Source: Castanea sativa (lineage: Eukaryota > Streptophyta > Magnoliopsida > Fagales > Fagaceae). Taken from it: a stretch of 64,000 bases of DNA. Positions 1 through 11,345 of this stretch are shown here, piece after piece. The translations under genes were made by a program, and so were the position numbers. How positions within the stretch are numbered: position 1 is the stretch's first letter; the number at the start of each line of letters is the position of its first letter. Below the pieces are notes generated by a model. That model was not told the DNA's origin and made no database searches. It saw only the letters and a list, made by a program, of their open reading frames with translations. Location: the NCBI RefSeq assembly GCF_040712315.1, contig NC_134014.1:8030244-8094243 (forward strand), written 5' to 3'.

Positions 1-314
1 ATGGATGCAAAAAGTAACATCATTTGCTCTAATTTACATCCTCACATCCATTCAGTAATATATATACTCTAGGCTGTAAAACCTATGTGTGTGTATATAT
101 ATATATATTTTAACTTGGGAACCTTTTTAAAGAAGTGTCCTTTGGACTTGCCTCTAGGCTGTAAAACCTATGGCAAATGATCCCCCACCTGCCAAAACTG
201 ATCTATTTAGTAATATTCTAGCCATAAAATATAAACTGAAGAAATTCCTGGGAAGAAATTTCGATATAGTAATAGTAATAATTAAGAAAGATAAAAGCTG
301 AGGTTAATCCAAAA

Positions 315-372
<58 letters not shown>

Positions 373-1769
373 CATCAGAAAGAATTAGAGAAACCTGTAC
401 ATTGTTACTCTAATCAATATATGGTGGTAAACACATCAATGCTTTGAGAATAGAACTTCCAAACATAAAGCATATCAGCGAAGGGATATATATCTTTGTC
501 TATATCATTCAAAGGAATTATCCATAAGAATTTCCTTTATTTATATTCATTCTAGTTTTTTGCCCTGCATTTGGATTTCAAATTTTTTTGAGAGATCAAG
601 TGTAATATTAGCCTCCATTGACAATAGGATCAGCCTAATGATCAGCTAATAGCTATTGAAGGTCACATGTTATGCTACTGTAGAACTAAGGTAAAAAATT
701 TTGATCGAAAATTTTCCAGTTGTCAAAAAAAAAAAGTTTGAAAAATAGTCCATAGATTGAAACCATTATTCAACCATTTCTTGTAGCTAGATTTGGTGAT
801 TAATTCAGTAGATAACTGTTCTAAATTTCTTGTTTAATGTATATAAGGTTAGGACAAAAGAAATAGGAACTATACTAGAACCTTTAAGATTGGACATCAG
901 CTACTATGGCAGGCCTCCTTGGAGATACTTCCACAGATTTTTATTTGAACACTTTGTAAAAAATGTCATAATGAGATATGGAAGAGGCCTGTGACCTTGT
1001 ATTCTATTTGATGTTTGTGGTGTAGATGAGATATTTGATTACTGTAAACACCTTTAAAATCTAAGTTACTGCTGTAAACAGTGATGCTTATGATGTTTAG
1101 TAACTCCTTTGACTAAAATGGTATTATAAAGGACCCCTCATCCTTTTCTTGTCCCCCTTCCCTTTTAAATGATTGTTATATTACTTATCAAAAAAAAAAA
1201 AATGATTGTTATATTGCTAGACCTTTCACTGGTAGAGTAAACATGGTGATGAAATATACCACTGTATCCTACAACTTGAAAAGATATGTTCAATGTTTGT
1301 AGAGGCAACTGAACTTTAATTCTTTGTGTATCTGTGTGGCTTCTCATGGAAATGCTTTCTCACATAAGCAGTCAATTTTTTTTTTTCTCTCATTTAAATA
1401 AATAATCTGTAGTCTTGTCTGTGAACATAAAATTTAGTCTATTCATTATAAACATCATGCAGCAAACCCCATACAGTTGGGACTTGGGACTGCAGATTTC
1501 TTGAGTTAAGCTAAAGTTGTATTCATTTTTCTTTGCATTTTTTTCGGATTAGTGATATAGCCTAGCATATGTTGTAAATTTGTTAATAATTCATTACTGT
1601 TTACTTTCTGCATACAAGTTTGTCTATAACTTTGTTGCAAGCGCAAACTTTTTTTTTTCCCTACCTATCAAAAAAAAAAAAGGTTTGTGTTTGCAATGAA
1701 GTTATAGACTTCACTGTTTCAGTCTAGCTTGGTTAATTAAACTTTTTTTTTTTAATGATTTTTTTAAAG
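1..1769. other. No confident gene; upstream part of unidentified locus
   Basis: AT-rich sequence with a (GA)n microsatellite and several poly-A/T runs. The first supported exon of the downstream gene starts at 1770 in the middle of a codon, so its 5' exons must lie here or left of the window. I could not identify one with a convincing open frame and splice sites. Confidence 0.4.
319..369. repeat. (GA)n microsatellite
   Basis: About 25 uninterrupted GA dinucleotides, followed by ordinary AT-rich sequence. A simple-sequence repeat, probably polymorphic between individuals. Confidence 0.95.
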
Positions 1770-4700
1770 GAAACTCAGCACGTGCAGATGCAGCATCAAT
1801 GATGGATGTTTCAGGAGTTATTTCTGGAAATATGGACCACTCAGCCTGTGTAATGCCTCCTCCAACAAAACGTTCTAAATTGTATGCTTTCTTTGTTCCT
1901 GTGATGTTACAATTCTTTGAATACTGATTATTTGCAATTTTTCAAGTACTTGAAAAAATTTATATCTGGATTTTGAACATCCATAGTGCATTAGAGTACT
2001 CATTTGTTTCATTAAGTCATCTATTCTCTATACATTGTGGTTGGTCTCATGCCACCCGTAAAAATATTGCATTCTTATGTTCAAGACACCTTTTTCAATA
2101 AAGAAGTCAAAGATAGAGATCTTATCAAAGTTCTTTTGAGCTAATTGCAAAAGAACGGGTTGGAAGGTGAGGTGATGGGTTCAAGGCCTATTTGGTGCCT
2201 AGTAACTTATCAATGAAAAAAGTTCAAAAAAATTCTTCATTCATGCTACTTCTATGGACCCTTATGAAATTTTATTGTTGGTTTTAATATATTATGCATT
2301 CTCTATATTGCTCTTGTAGGATAACGACTGCTCATGGACTTCTATCAAATGATCTAGAAACAGCATCTGTAGTTACAAAAAGCACAAGTATGTTGAATGC
2401 GTTCCCCTGTAAGGCTAAATTTATATTTGTTGAAGTAATGCTGTTTCCTTGGCAATTTTAGAGCAGAATAGTCTCTAGTATCATTTATCTAATGCATACA
2501 CAGTCAAATAGTAATGCCTATCAAATCAAGAATCATCAATCTTATAATTATATATATGAATCATCAATCTTATAGGCGTTGAACCTATATCTTATGGAAA
2601 TTCTAGAATTTTCTTGAATTATCAAAGCGTAATGTAATTCAATAGCTTCTGCTTTCAACTAAGATATTTTGTCACCAATAGCTTTCTATCTGATGCTTAT
2701 ACTGTCTTTGGTGGGACTTGGGAGAAAAATTTCCACTTGCATTATATATATATATATATATCATCAATCTTATGGAAATTCTAGAATTTTTTTGAATTAT
2801 TAAAGCGTAATGTAATTCAATAGCTTCTGCTTTCTATTAATATATTTTGTCACCAATAGCTTTCTATCTGATGCTTATATTGTCTTTGGTGGGACTTGGG
2901 AGAAAAATTTCCTCTTGCATTCTATCTCTTAGTTTTATCTTTATCCTTGTGGCTCTCCTTCTAATGACTACGTCTAGTGATGCTTCTTCAGCTTTAGATG
3001 TTGTCTATATATCCTTACTTGATAAAATCTATGAAGACCACAATTACTGTTGAGTAATAGATGCGGTAATTCTAATCATTGCAATTTTTAAGAATGTCAG
3101 TTTTCAATCTTAACTTCATTTTTTATTGGAAATTTTCAATTCGTTGTTATGGTACATATATCAGACTATATTCATACATATTTTCACTTAGATATTGGTA
3201 CTCATGTATGATATTGCTTTGTATATTCATGTGCAACTTGTTTCCCATGCTTGTGTGCAGGCAGGGATTCTCCAAAAGGGACAAATTCAGAAGGTGAAAT
3301 GCCTAATGATTGTGTGATTGGCTATAAAAAGTGTGGGCAAATCCATCAATCGTGCCTGCCGACTAAAGGTTTTTTTTTTTTTTGGGGGTCTGGTTTATAT
3401 AGTCTGCTATATATATATATATTCTGCTATATTATTTCGTTGAATCATTTTGAAGAGTATTGCAACTACTATCCTGTAGCCTAATACACATGTATTAGTT
3501 ATTTTTCTCTGTTTTCTTGACTTTGGAGTGCTTTCTGGATCCACAGTGACAATGATTATTGTGATGTAATCCAATCAGATATTCCAGTTCCTCTTGCTAC
3601 CAAAATATACTACTCACAAAGAAACAACCGTCTCCGTTCAGCACTTAATCATCTTTATTGTGAGGCATCAACTAAGGAACTTTGCAGTGACATGCCAAGT
3701 TCAAAAACAATCCAGGAAAACACGATGCCCTTACAAGCTTCATCTCCAAGGGACTCTTCTGCTGAAACAATGGGTGACAAGCTCAAAAGGAAGGTTTGTC
3801 CCTGTTCTTTATTACTTTCCGAGGCTGATTGTGTACACATGCACTTGTTGCAGGGAGTTGTACGTGGCTTGTTCTTTTATCAATAGAAATTTATGAAAGA
3901 GATATCATTTGAAATATCGAGTCTTTATGCATCTTCAAGGCATCACTTTTTTTAAAACTTTTTGAAAGCTACATTTGTACAATTTCCAATATCTTGCTTA
4001 CTTTTAATTGAATAGCAAGAAAGGGTGCAAGGCATGTAAAATGAATTTATGAATCTTCTTTTTTTGTTTGTGATTTGAAAATTTCCTTTTTTGTACTCTC
4101 TCTTCATATTTTTAAGCATATAGAAAGTGGAAAAAAGAAAAAAAAAGAAAAAGATGTAGAGTGGCTTATCGACTAAATTCACACTCTAAAAAAAAAAAAA
4201 CTAAATTCACAGAGTTCCTACTCATTGTTATTAACATATCTTCTTTTACAATGTTACTCATTTTAGTAATGCTGTTGTCGTAGCTCTAGAATTCCTGCAA
4301 TATAATAGCTGACTAATTGACTCTCTATGTTTGATGTTAGTAATTATAACAAAACGAGATTAGAAGCTTAAGATGAACCTCTTATATATGTGATATAGCC
4401 ACATAAAGCTATGATTAATGCATTTCATATATTTATTTTATCAGTACACTTCTTGACATCCTGCAGATTGCATGAATTTATTACAAAGGAACATAAAGCT
4501 GTTATTATACCTTGAAAAGCAGGGACATACAAACACCTTGTCTTCTGTGCGAAGTCCTGATCAAATTCTTGCACAGAGTTCGGAAGTATACTTGGGTAAA
4601 TCTGGAGGATACCTCTCAGCTGGTAGCTTCTCAAATCAGTTTACTGTTGATAATGTTCTGAGGCCTCAGCCTGCTCCTGTTGGATCGATGAGAAGCAACT

Positions 4701-5443
4701 ATCTTTCAAAGCCTTATTCATTGGCAGGCAATTCAGGTAGTCCATTGCTAAGGTTTACTACAGTTCCACATTTATAAAATTTTCATTTGTTGCTTATCAA
4801 ATAAATATATAAATTTCTTCATTTCTGGGAATTCTAGGCATGATCTTTGGCTCTAAGCTAACAAATTAGGAGCTTTTTGGTTTTGGGGGGGGGGGGGGGG
4901 GGAACTTGTTTGCTAAGCTCATAAGGGGGTGCAATGTTTTTGTGAATGAGCTCACTTCATTTTGACAATAACTGTTTTTACCACAACTTATAGGCCTTAT
5001 TAGGTTCAATATCTAAAATTTTTGCATCCCTTCTACAGAAGCAATGCTACCGACAAATATATGCACAACTCGTTTATCTTTCTTTCTTTCTTTCCTTTTT
5101 TTTTTTGGTATTTGATAGATATGATAGGATTTCAACCTATGCCATCCACTCCATGATAATTGCTCCTATTATCAGGCACCAATCGGTTTTTGGTATAGGC
5201 AGGGTTCGAACCAAAGACCTCTTATTCAACGATAAAAGACTTTATCATCTGAGCTAACTGGAACCCACTCGTTTATCAGCATATGTATACTCCCTTTGTA
5301 TTTCATTTGTTTTCTTTTTCCATGTTATTTATGGTGCAATAAAGCTGGCAAGTAAGTTGTACATATGCGTGATGTCTGTTCGTCTTGTAGGAAAACCACT
5401 GGGGACCATGCAGCAGCCAAATGGAAGTGTTCCTGTTATATAG
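1770..5443 (+). CDS. Unidentified Ser-rich protein, 3' part of a multi-exon gene
   Basis: I do not recognise this protein. Six exons read in one frame with matching phases: 1770-1881, 2320-2387, 3261-3368, 3579-3793, 4523-4736 and 5391-5443, the last ending in TAG. Each internal boundary has AG before and GT after it. The product (about 256 residues here) is rich in Ser, Pro, Asn and Gln. It has a basic patch PPPTKRSKL near its start, a possible nuclear signal, and the segment KIYYSQRNNRLRSALNHLYC in exon 4; there is no signal peptide, membrane segment or enzyme motif. The low-complexity style suggests a disordered nuclear or regulatory protein, which is inference. The first exon starts mid-codon, so the N-terminus is missing. 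The exon 5 acceptor at 4521-4522 was chosen because it alone keeps the phase; an alternative acceptor at about 4466 opens a longer exon but breaks the phase with exon 4. A decayed gene copy cannot be excluded. Confidence 0.42.
2134..2218 (+). mobile_element. Short tRNA-like SINE
   Basis: A short insert containing a B-box-like GGGTTCAAGG and ending in GTAACTTATCAATGAAAA, flanked by the 7-bp direct repeat AAAGTTC (2127-2133 and 2219-2225). The tail resembles the SINE at about 61.9 kb. It lies in an intron of the unidentified gene. The flanking repeat is short and A-rich, so it is only moderate support. Confidence 0.45.
2591..2921. repeat. Tandem duplication of about 153 bp (period 178)
   Basis: The stretch 2591-2743 recurs at 2769-2921 with few differences, separated by an (AT)n run. 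Both copies begin CTTATGGAAATTCTAG and end TTGCATT. It lies within the intron between exons 2 and 3 of the unidentified gene. The intron also carries short AT microsatellites, which may have mediated the duplication. Confidence 0.85.
5079..5266 (-). mobile_element. tRNA-derived SINE with 11-bp target duplication
   Basis: On the minus strand the element starts GGGTTCCAGTTAGCTCAG, with an A-box-like TTAGCTCAGATGATA and a B-box GGTTCGAACCC. It ends in an A-rich tail that appears as the T-rich run at 5079-5106 on the plus strand. It is flanked by a perfect 11-bp direct repeat, ACTCGTTTATC (5068-5078 and 5267-5277). This is the classic structure of a Pol III-transcribed, LINE-mobilised SINE. It is not a functional tRNA gene, because no closed cloverleaf forms. 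Confidence 0.85.
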
Positions 5444-5924
5444 GAGTCCTGGTGGGATTTTTGCCAGGCAAAGGTGTAATTAGCCCGATACATGAGGTTA
5501 GGAATTAGAATCCCATTTTGAAACTGATAAAGCAAATGAGTCAAATTGTTTATTCCAGCCTTCTGCATTACTTGATCTCTGACCTATGTTCATAGTTAAT
5601 GAAAATGGAGGAAATTTTATTTCGGCATTTTCTCCTGATTTAGATTGGAGTAGGAAGAGTTTTTTTTTTTTGGCTTTGCCAATTGTATATTTTCTCTTCC
5701 TTACAGTATTTGTATTGATCAAGTGTTCATATTTTATTTTGTAAAAAAGCAGGATTTGCCAAGGTAATAATTGGAAAAAAAAATTAAATAAATAAAATCT
5801 CAGCAAAAATAAAAATTGAAGAACCTTGAGTGAGTGCAACAGCAAGCACATTGCCTTCCATGTGTTCTGAATTTTTTTTTCATTGTGAATCTGTGATAAT
5901 GATTTATGGTGTTAGATCTTCTAG

Positions 5925-6719
5925 GATCTTGTAAAGGAAGAACTGCCCTTATCTGGATTTCAAGCTTCTGCTGAATTTCCAATCACAGTTGACCAAACTC
6001 TACTGCCAGAAGCAAAGGAGCTGGAAGTAAGTTTTTGGAATGAAATATTTCGCTCTTTTTGGACGGGTAGTAATGTGGGTAAGCTAAATGAGGCTGCAGA
6101 ATAACAACAACAGACCATTGAGTTCCACTTAATCCTTTTGAAGATTTTATTTTTCTTTTATTATTATTTTTCAGGTGGCAAAACTCACTTAAGATCTTAT
6201 ATCTTTATAATGTCATTGATGATGGCAGCCTCTGAAGGATAGTAAAGTGAATTTCATGAATACATGTCATTTTTGTTGTGGCTATTCAAGGTTTGGTGGG
6301 AGTGCAGACCTGGTGCTCCAATTCAATGAGATATCAATTAGGAATTTCCATCAGGCGGGACCTGGTAAGTTGCCATTCTCAATTATGCATGTAAGTGGCA
6401 TAAGACTAATGTTTGAGTGACAGCAACAGACTTGGACAGCTTCTTTTGTTTGTGCTAATGTCTGGGACTTGATTTAATTATAAAGTAGTTTCTCGTTCGT
6501 AAAAAAATATCTACTCTCTTATGAACTGTAGGATACATTGGGCAAGCATACAGTTGCAACTTTTAGGATTTATACTTTGTATAAAATGATCAGAGTATGT
6601 ATTCTGATGGTGACATTACTCTACAGGAATCTGTGGTTTTGGTTCATGGTGCGGCACAAAGGGCCAGCCAGGGTGCTGCCACTTATTTTACCGAAGGTTG
6701 TACTGCTGATAGTATATGA
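5925..6719 (+). other. Three further candidate exons
   Basis: Three short open segments have good splice borders and are all in phase 0 with one another. They are 5925-6026 (34 codons, AG before, GTAAGT after), 6308-6364 (19 codons, GTAAGT donor) and 6627-6719 (30 codons plus TGA). They could be the true 3' end of the preceding gene or an alternative end, but the exon ending at 4736 is in phase 1 and does not join directly to 5925. They could also belong to a separate decayed gene. No homology is recognised. Confidence 0.28.
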
Positions 6720-7140
6720 TACCTGATTTATAGCCTTTCATAATCTCGAGAAACTCTTCGTTCTTATGGGAAGATAGGGCCCACACCTTATGAGAGGAGG
6801 GAGGACTCTTCCTGTAAGATTGAATAATTTCTCCATAATCTCAACATCCATAGGTTTTAAATGCTTGCAACACTCTCAAATACCCAACATCCCCCCCTCA
6901 CCTGCCCCCTCTACCGAAGGTTGTACTGCTAATAGTATATGATACTTAATTTAGAGCCTCTCATAATCTCGATAAATTATTCATTCTTACGGGAAGAGAG
7001 GGCCCACACCTTGTGAGAGGAGGGAGGACTCCACCTTTAAGACTGAATAATTTCTCCATAATCTTCACATCTGTGTTTGATGGTATGGACCTCTTATAAG
7101 CTTTAAATGCGTGTACTCAATATGGATACCCAAATATCCC
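6690..7140. repeat. Tandem duplication, period about 223 bp
   Basis: The two copies begin ACCGAAGGTTGTACTGCT at 6690 and 6913. Each contains GGGCCCACACCTT and ends in a C-rich tract near 6895 and 7140. The copies have diverged noticeably. The C-rich ends recall a retrotransposon polypurine tract read on the other strand, but no LTR pair was found. Confidence 0.75.
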
Positions 7141-7249
7141 CCCTCTCCCGCTCCCACTCAAATCTTTTCTTATTTTAATTGGGTAAGTTGCACATCCACT
7201 TAATGGGTCTCAAATGCTGATCCACCACGATTTAGACACTTATGCTCTG

Positions 7250-7725
7250 TTTGGATGTTAGAGAGAGGAGGGGGAGTAGAGTAGAGGGAGGGAGATTAAT
7301 TAAATTACCTTGTTTGGAAGTTTTTTAAGGCAGGAGGAGAAGGGATTTGTAGGGGTTTTAACTACTTCTAACTTCTCATTTTTAATTTCCAAAAATTGGA
7401 GAGATTTGGAGGGAGAATAGAGTACATAAATTATTGACTAAATGAATTACCCAACTTACCCTTATTATATTAACAAAATTAATTATAGTGTTGTAAGTCC
7501 ATTTTCAAATAGAGGTAAATTTGTCTATTTAAAAATATTTAATCATTTCCTCTCATTTCTATCTTAATTTTTAAAACATTCAAACAAGGGGAAGGGCTAA
7601 TTACTTCATTTTCTTTACTTAATTTTAAAAACATCCAAACAAGGTGGAGAATAACCATTCTCCTCTACTCTCCTCTCCACTACTCTTCTCCCCTTTACTC
7701 TACTCTCCTCTCTCCTTAAACTTCC
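7250..7725. mobile_element. Non-autonomous element with inverted GTTTGGA ends
   Basis: The left end reads CTGTTTGGATGTTAGAGAG followed by a GGAGGGGGAGTAGAG purine tract. The right end is its approximate inverse, a CTCTACTCTCCTCTC tract then TTCCAAACCGGCC. The interior is AT-rich and non-coding. The ends resemble hAT-type MITEs common in plants. I could not find a clean target duplication, partly because the right end was later copied by the adjacent tandem duplication. Confidence 0.45.
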
Positions 7726-8410
7726 AAACCGGCCATTAGTTGTACGGATATTGTCTTCTACCACATAATCATATGGTTTTTATTGGGTAACTATAGGTTA
7801 AACTAATATTTTCAAAATTTTAAATGTACAAACCTATTCATTAATCAAATGTGATGGAGGGTTCCTCCCCCTCCCCCCCCCCCCCAAAAAAAAAGAGAGA
7901 ACTGTTTAAGCAGCATAAAGTGAATTCCTTAAACTAAGCCAAATAGGTTCTAGACTAGGAATTGATTTCTGATTTGCCAATGATCTTTGAATCAAATTTC
8001 ATATCATCTTAGCCTTAGGGTTCAACTTATTGAATGCTCTACTCTCCTCTCCACTACTCTTCTCTCTTCTACTCTACTCTCCTCCCTCTTTAAACTTTCA
8101 AACCGGCCATTAGTTGTACGGATATTGTCTCCTACCACATAATCATATGGTTTTTATTGGGTAACTATAGCTTAAACTAATATTTTCAAAATTTTAAATG
8201 TACAAACCTATTCATTAATCAAATGTGATGGAGGGTTCCTCCCCCTCCCCCCCAAAAAAAAAGAGAGAGAACTGTTTAAGCAGCATAAAGTGAATTCCTT
8301 AAACTAAGCCAAATAGGTTCTAGACTAGGAATTGATTTCTAATTTGCCAATGATCTTTGAATCAAATTTTTTATCATCTTAGCCCTAGGGTTCAACTTAC
8401 TGAATGCTCT
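7665..8410. repeat. Tandem duplication, period about 374 bp
   Basis: Sequence 7665-8038 recurs at 8039-8410. Both copies hold CTACTCTCCTCTCCACTACT, the pair CCAAACCGGCCATTAGTT, a C8-C14 run followed by an A run, and GAATGCTCT at the end. The copies are highly similar, so the duplication is fairly recent. No coding capacity is seen. Confidence 0.9.
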
Positions 8411-9026
8411 AGCTACTCTTTCTTACGGAAAAAAAGAGTTGGTATTTGGTTAATTACAAATTACAAACGATGGTGAGGTAAATTTTTATTGCTAGGATGT
8501 TTTCATAGCGGCTTTAATCTTGTCACTTCCCTAATAGCTTGTCACTTCCCTAATAGGCCTAAAGATGGAACAAATGTGACAAACGTTGGTCTTGTTCATA
8601 ACCCATCATGAAAATCATGTCACAAAATGCTTTGACAATTTGTTTATATTTAAGCAATTAAATATAGAGCACTAAAGATAAGTGGTAAAAATTGTTGTGA
8701 GGAAGCTTCTGTCTTTGTTATTATCGTATTGTTCACATGGTTAGTAAGGCCGGTATCTGTCTTTTTCTTTGTTCAAAGTGTCATGAATTTTTTAACCTTT
8801 GAAAAAGAAAGTCACTTACCTATGAATTGGTATCCACTTGCGTTTTCCCGAGCAAATTGAACGAAGGGTGGACATTGAGTATTCATATCCTTTCCCTTTC
8901 ATGGATGCATATTCTCTGTTCCAATTGGTCTGCTATGCTTATTATATTTATTTATCGTTTCTAGTTGTGTCCTGTGGGGAGCATATAAATATCTAGCTTT
9001 CCTAGCAAATATAATATGAGAAATGA

Positions 9027-9235
9027 ACTTAGTGTGGTTGGCCGAGTGATTGGGCACTCGGTCTCAAAGTTGCTGTCTTGGGTTTGATTAGGAGTTCCTA
9101 GTTCAAGTTCGGACACCAGCACTTTGAAAAAACTTATTAGGCCAGCGATTTACCCCGCTATGGGCTCACCTGTTATGAACAGTGATTAGTTTCTGGTTGA
9201 AAACTTTGAGAAAATGCTGTGGGAAAAAAAAAATT
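9027..9235 (+). mobile_element. tRNA-Leu-like SINE with 13-bp target duplication
   Basis: The head contains GGTTGGCCGAGTGATTGGGC, which resembles the A-box region of a tRNA-Leu, and GTTCAAGTTCGGACACC, a B-box. The body continues for about 110 bp and ends in an A10 tail. A perfect 13-bp direct repeat, ATATGAGAAATGA, flanks it at 9014-9026 and 9236-9248. This is an intact full-length SINE copy. Confidence 0.9.
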
Positions 9236-9248
9236 ATATGAGAAATGA

Positions 9249-10520
9249 CAGCTCCCAAACACAACGCCCATGAGGATACAAGTAAAAGAATCTTCTGTTT
9301 TGGTTTTGTATTATTGGTTTTGTGAGAATATTTAACGATGCATGGTAAATGGTAAAGGAAATGGTACGTTTTTTTGTTTGGAGAGCATACTTTCGTTGTT
9401 TTATGGGGTTTGACAAATAAGTTGGATAAAACAGAAGTTTAAAAAAATATACTTAGACTAAATAAATTGAATAAACTAGAAATAAACTTGGGCAAATAAT
9501 ATAAAATTTTGAAACATCTAAAATGTTTTGAGCAAACTTCAAGGGAATTGATTTAGTGGCTCGTTACGTGTGAAATTTTTGAAGAGGTTTGGATATCCTC
9601 GTTTGTTCAAAGAAAAAATATTTTGAGCATATAGGTAAAAAATTTTCCTTTTTTATTCTGCTTTACATTGATTCAAATTGCTTTAGGAATCCTTCTTAAT
9701 ATATATATATTAATTGTAAAATTCATGGGCCTACAAACACGTTTATTCTTCATGAGGTCTCATATTCATTATTCGCTCTTAGTCGCCTTGCTGATTAATG
9801 GTCACCATTTATTGATGTTTATTTATTCAATTACTAGTCACCTTTTGGATCTGAATATGAAGAAAAAATTATTTTTTAGTCCCGTGTGATTTGATTAGAC
9901 AAATATTAAGATAGATTAACAGACAAAAACCTTCATCTTCCTCTTTGCTTCCGAGGTAAAGCTGCGGATTCTTGTAATTTTATATATATTCTTGTTATAT
10001 TCTGTTCACAACTTAGTATGATTAAAAAATATATATCTTTTTCCAATTGGTGTAGTTAATACAAATACGATCGGATTCTCTGATGCCTACCCACGTATAT
10101 ACATCAAAATTCTAAAGGTTTCATTTTCGAATCTAGTTGTATAACACTCGCTGTTAAATATTCAACCGAATTATTGAATATATCGATTTCACATCTTCCG
10201 TTGAGACATTACATTTTCTTATTTTTGGCTGAGACATTGACACCCTATTTATTTTTTCATTTGGAGTTAAACTAAAATTGACAGTATTTCTTTATATACA
10301 TACAATATACTAGCCTCATCACATGTGCTCCGCATATATGATGAGGCTCTTTTTTTATTTGGAGTTTAATGTAATTTTTTAATTTGAATTTATCTATTGT
10401 TAGTGAGGTTATATAGAAAGGAATTTTTAAGAAACTAAAATTTAGGATTTTAAATGGAGTAAACTGTTGGTTAAGTGTTTGCTAATTTTTAAGAAAATTG
10501 TATCAAATAGTGTGAGATAT
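9249..10520. other. Gene-free AT-rich stretch
   Basis: No supported gene or structured RNA is seen. Short open frames here (for example near 9668-9889) have no codon bias, splice support or recognisable motif. Near 10,308 a CTAGCCTCATCACATGTGCT motif may be one end of a larger diverged element. Confidence 0.5.
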
Positions 10521-10526
10521 ATTTAA

Positions 10527-10700
10527 ATGAGAAATGATATGTCCATAACATTTTTACAACAAATCCTAAGTGGCAAGTTGCTATTGGTTGTTATTGTTGG
10601 GGAAAAAAGTAATCTTAGTGTTAGGTTCAAATTTGAACTAATAACAACTAATCACTTGTGAAGATGTTTTAGGAAATATTATGGACGTAGCATCTCTCAT
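10527..10700. mobile_element. 174-bp MITE, 6-bp target duplication
   Basis: The terminal inverted repeats are ATGAGAAATGATATGTCC on the left and ATGAGAGATGCTACGTCC reading in from the right; the similarity continues for about 27 bp. The direct repeat ATTTAA flanks it at 10521-10526 and 10701-10706. No coding capacity. The superfamily is uncertain because 6 bp is not a typical target-duplication length for the common plant groups. Confidence 0.7.
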
Positions 10701-10872
10701 ATTTAATAGAGAGTGTGCTAAGTTTTAGGAAAAAAAAAATTCTAGTAGTTTTTTTTTTTTTTGTTGATTTACAATTTTATCTCTATTTTTTATTTTTAAA
10801 GAATGGATTAGCTAATTAAATTATGGATATTTTTGACATTTTATGAAGCCATAACTAATTTTCTGAATCCTC

Positions 10873-10875
<3 letters not shown>

Positions 10876-10916
<41 letters not shown>
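10876..10916. repeat. (AT)n microsatellite
   Basis: About 20 AT dinucleotides at the left edge of the longer-period tandem array. Confidence 0.95.
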
Positions 10917-10917
<1 letters not shown>

Positions 10918-10934
10918 CCGAAAGTTTTGAAACT

Positions 10935-11345
10935 CTCACAATTTTTCACGTTAGCACAATATTTAAATAAAATTATTTTTATTTAGTCCAAACTTATCAA
11001 GGAGTGAAACTCTATCTCTCTAACAAATCAAACTTAAACTCAAACTTATCATTATCATTTTTTTAAACAAAATTATTTTGTTTAATCCAAACTTAATAAG
11101 GAGTGAAATTTTATCTCTCTAACAAGTCAAACTCAAACTCATCATTATCATTTTTTTAAAACAAAATTAGTTTGTTTAATCCAAACTTAATGAGGAGTAA
11201 AACTCTATATCTCTAACAAGTCAAACTTAAACTCAAACTCATCATTATCATTTTTTTAAATAGAATTATTTTGTTTAATCAAAACTTAATGAGGAGTGAA
11301 ACTCTATCTCTCTAACAAGTTCAACTTAAACTCAAACTCAACCAT
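10935..11345. repeat. Four-copy tandem array, 94-99 bp units
   Basis: The anchor GGAGTGAAA/GGAGTAAAA recurs at 11001, 11100, 11194 and 11293. Each unit also contains CTCTAACAAGTCAAACTTAA and CATTATCATTTTTTTAAA. Units differ by small substitutions and indels. No coding potential. A minisatellite-like local array rather than a centromeric satellite. Confidence 0.9.

Noticed and set aside
5200..5266. Possible tRNA gene (A- and B-box with GGTTCGAACCC)
   Set aside because: No cloverleaf closes, and the segment is the head of a SINE with a tail and an 11-bp target duplication.
9035..9120. Possible tRNA-Leu gene
   Set aside because: Acceptor stem does not pair; it is the head of a full SINE with a poly-A tail and target duplication.
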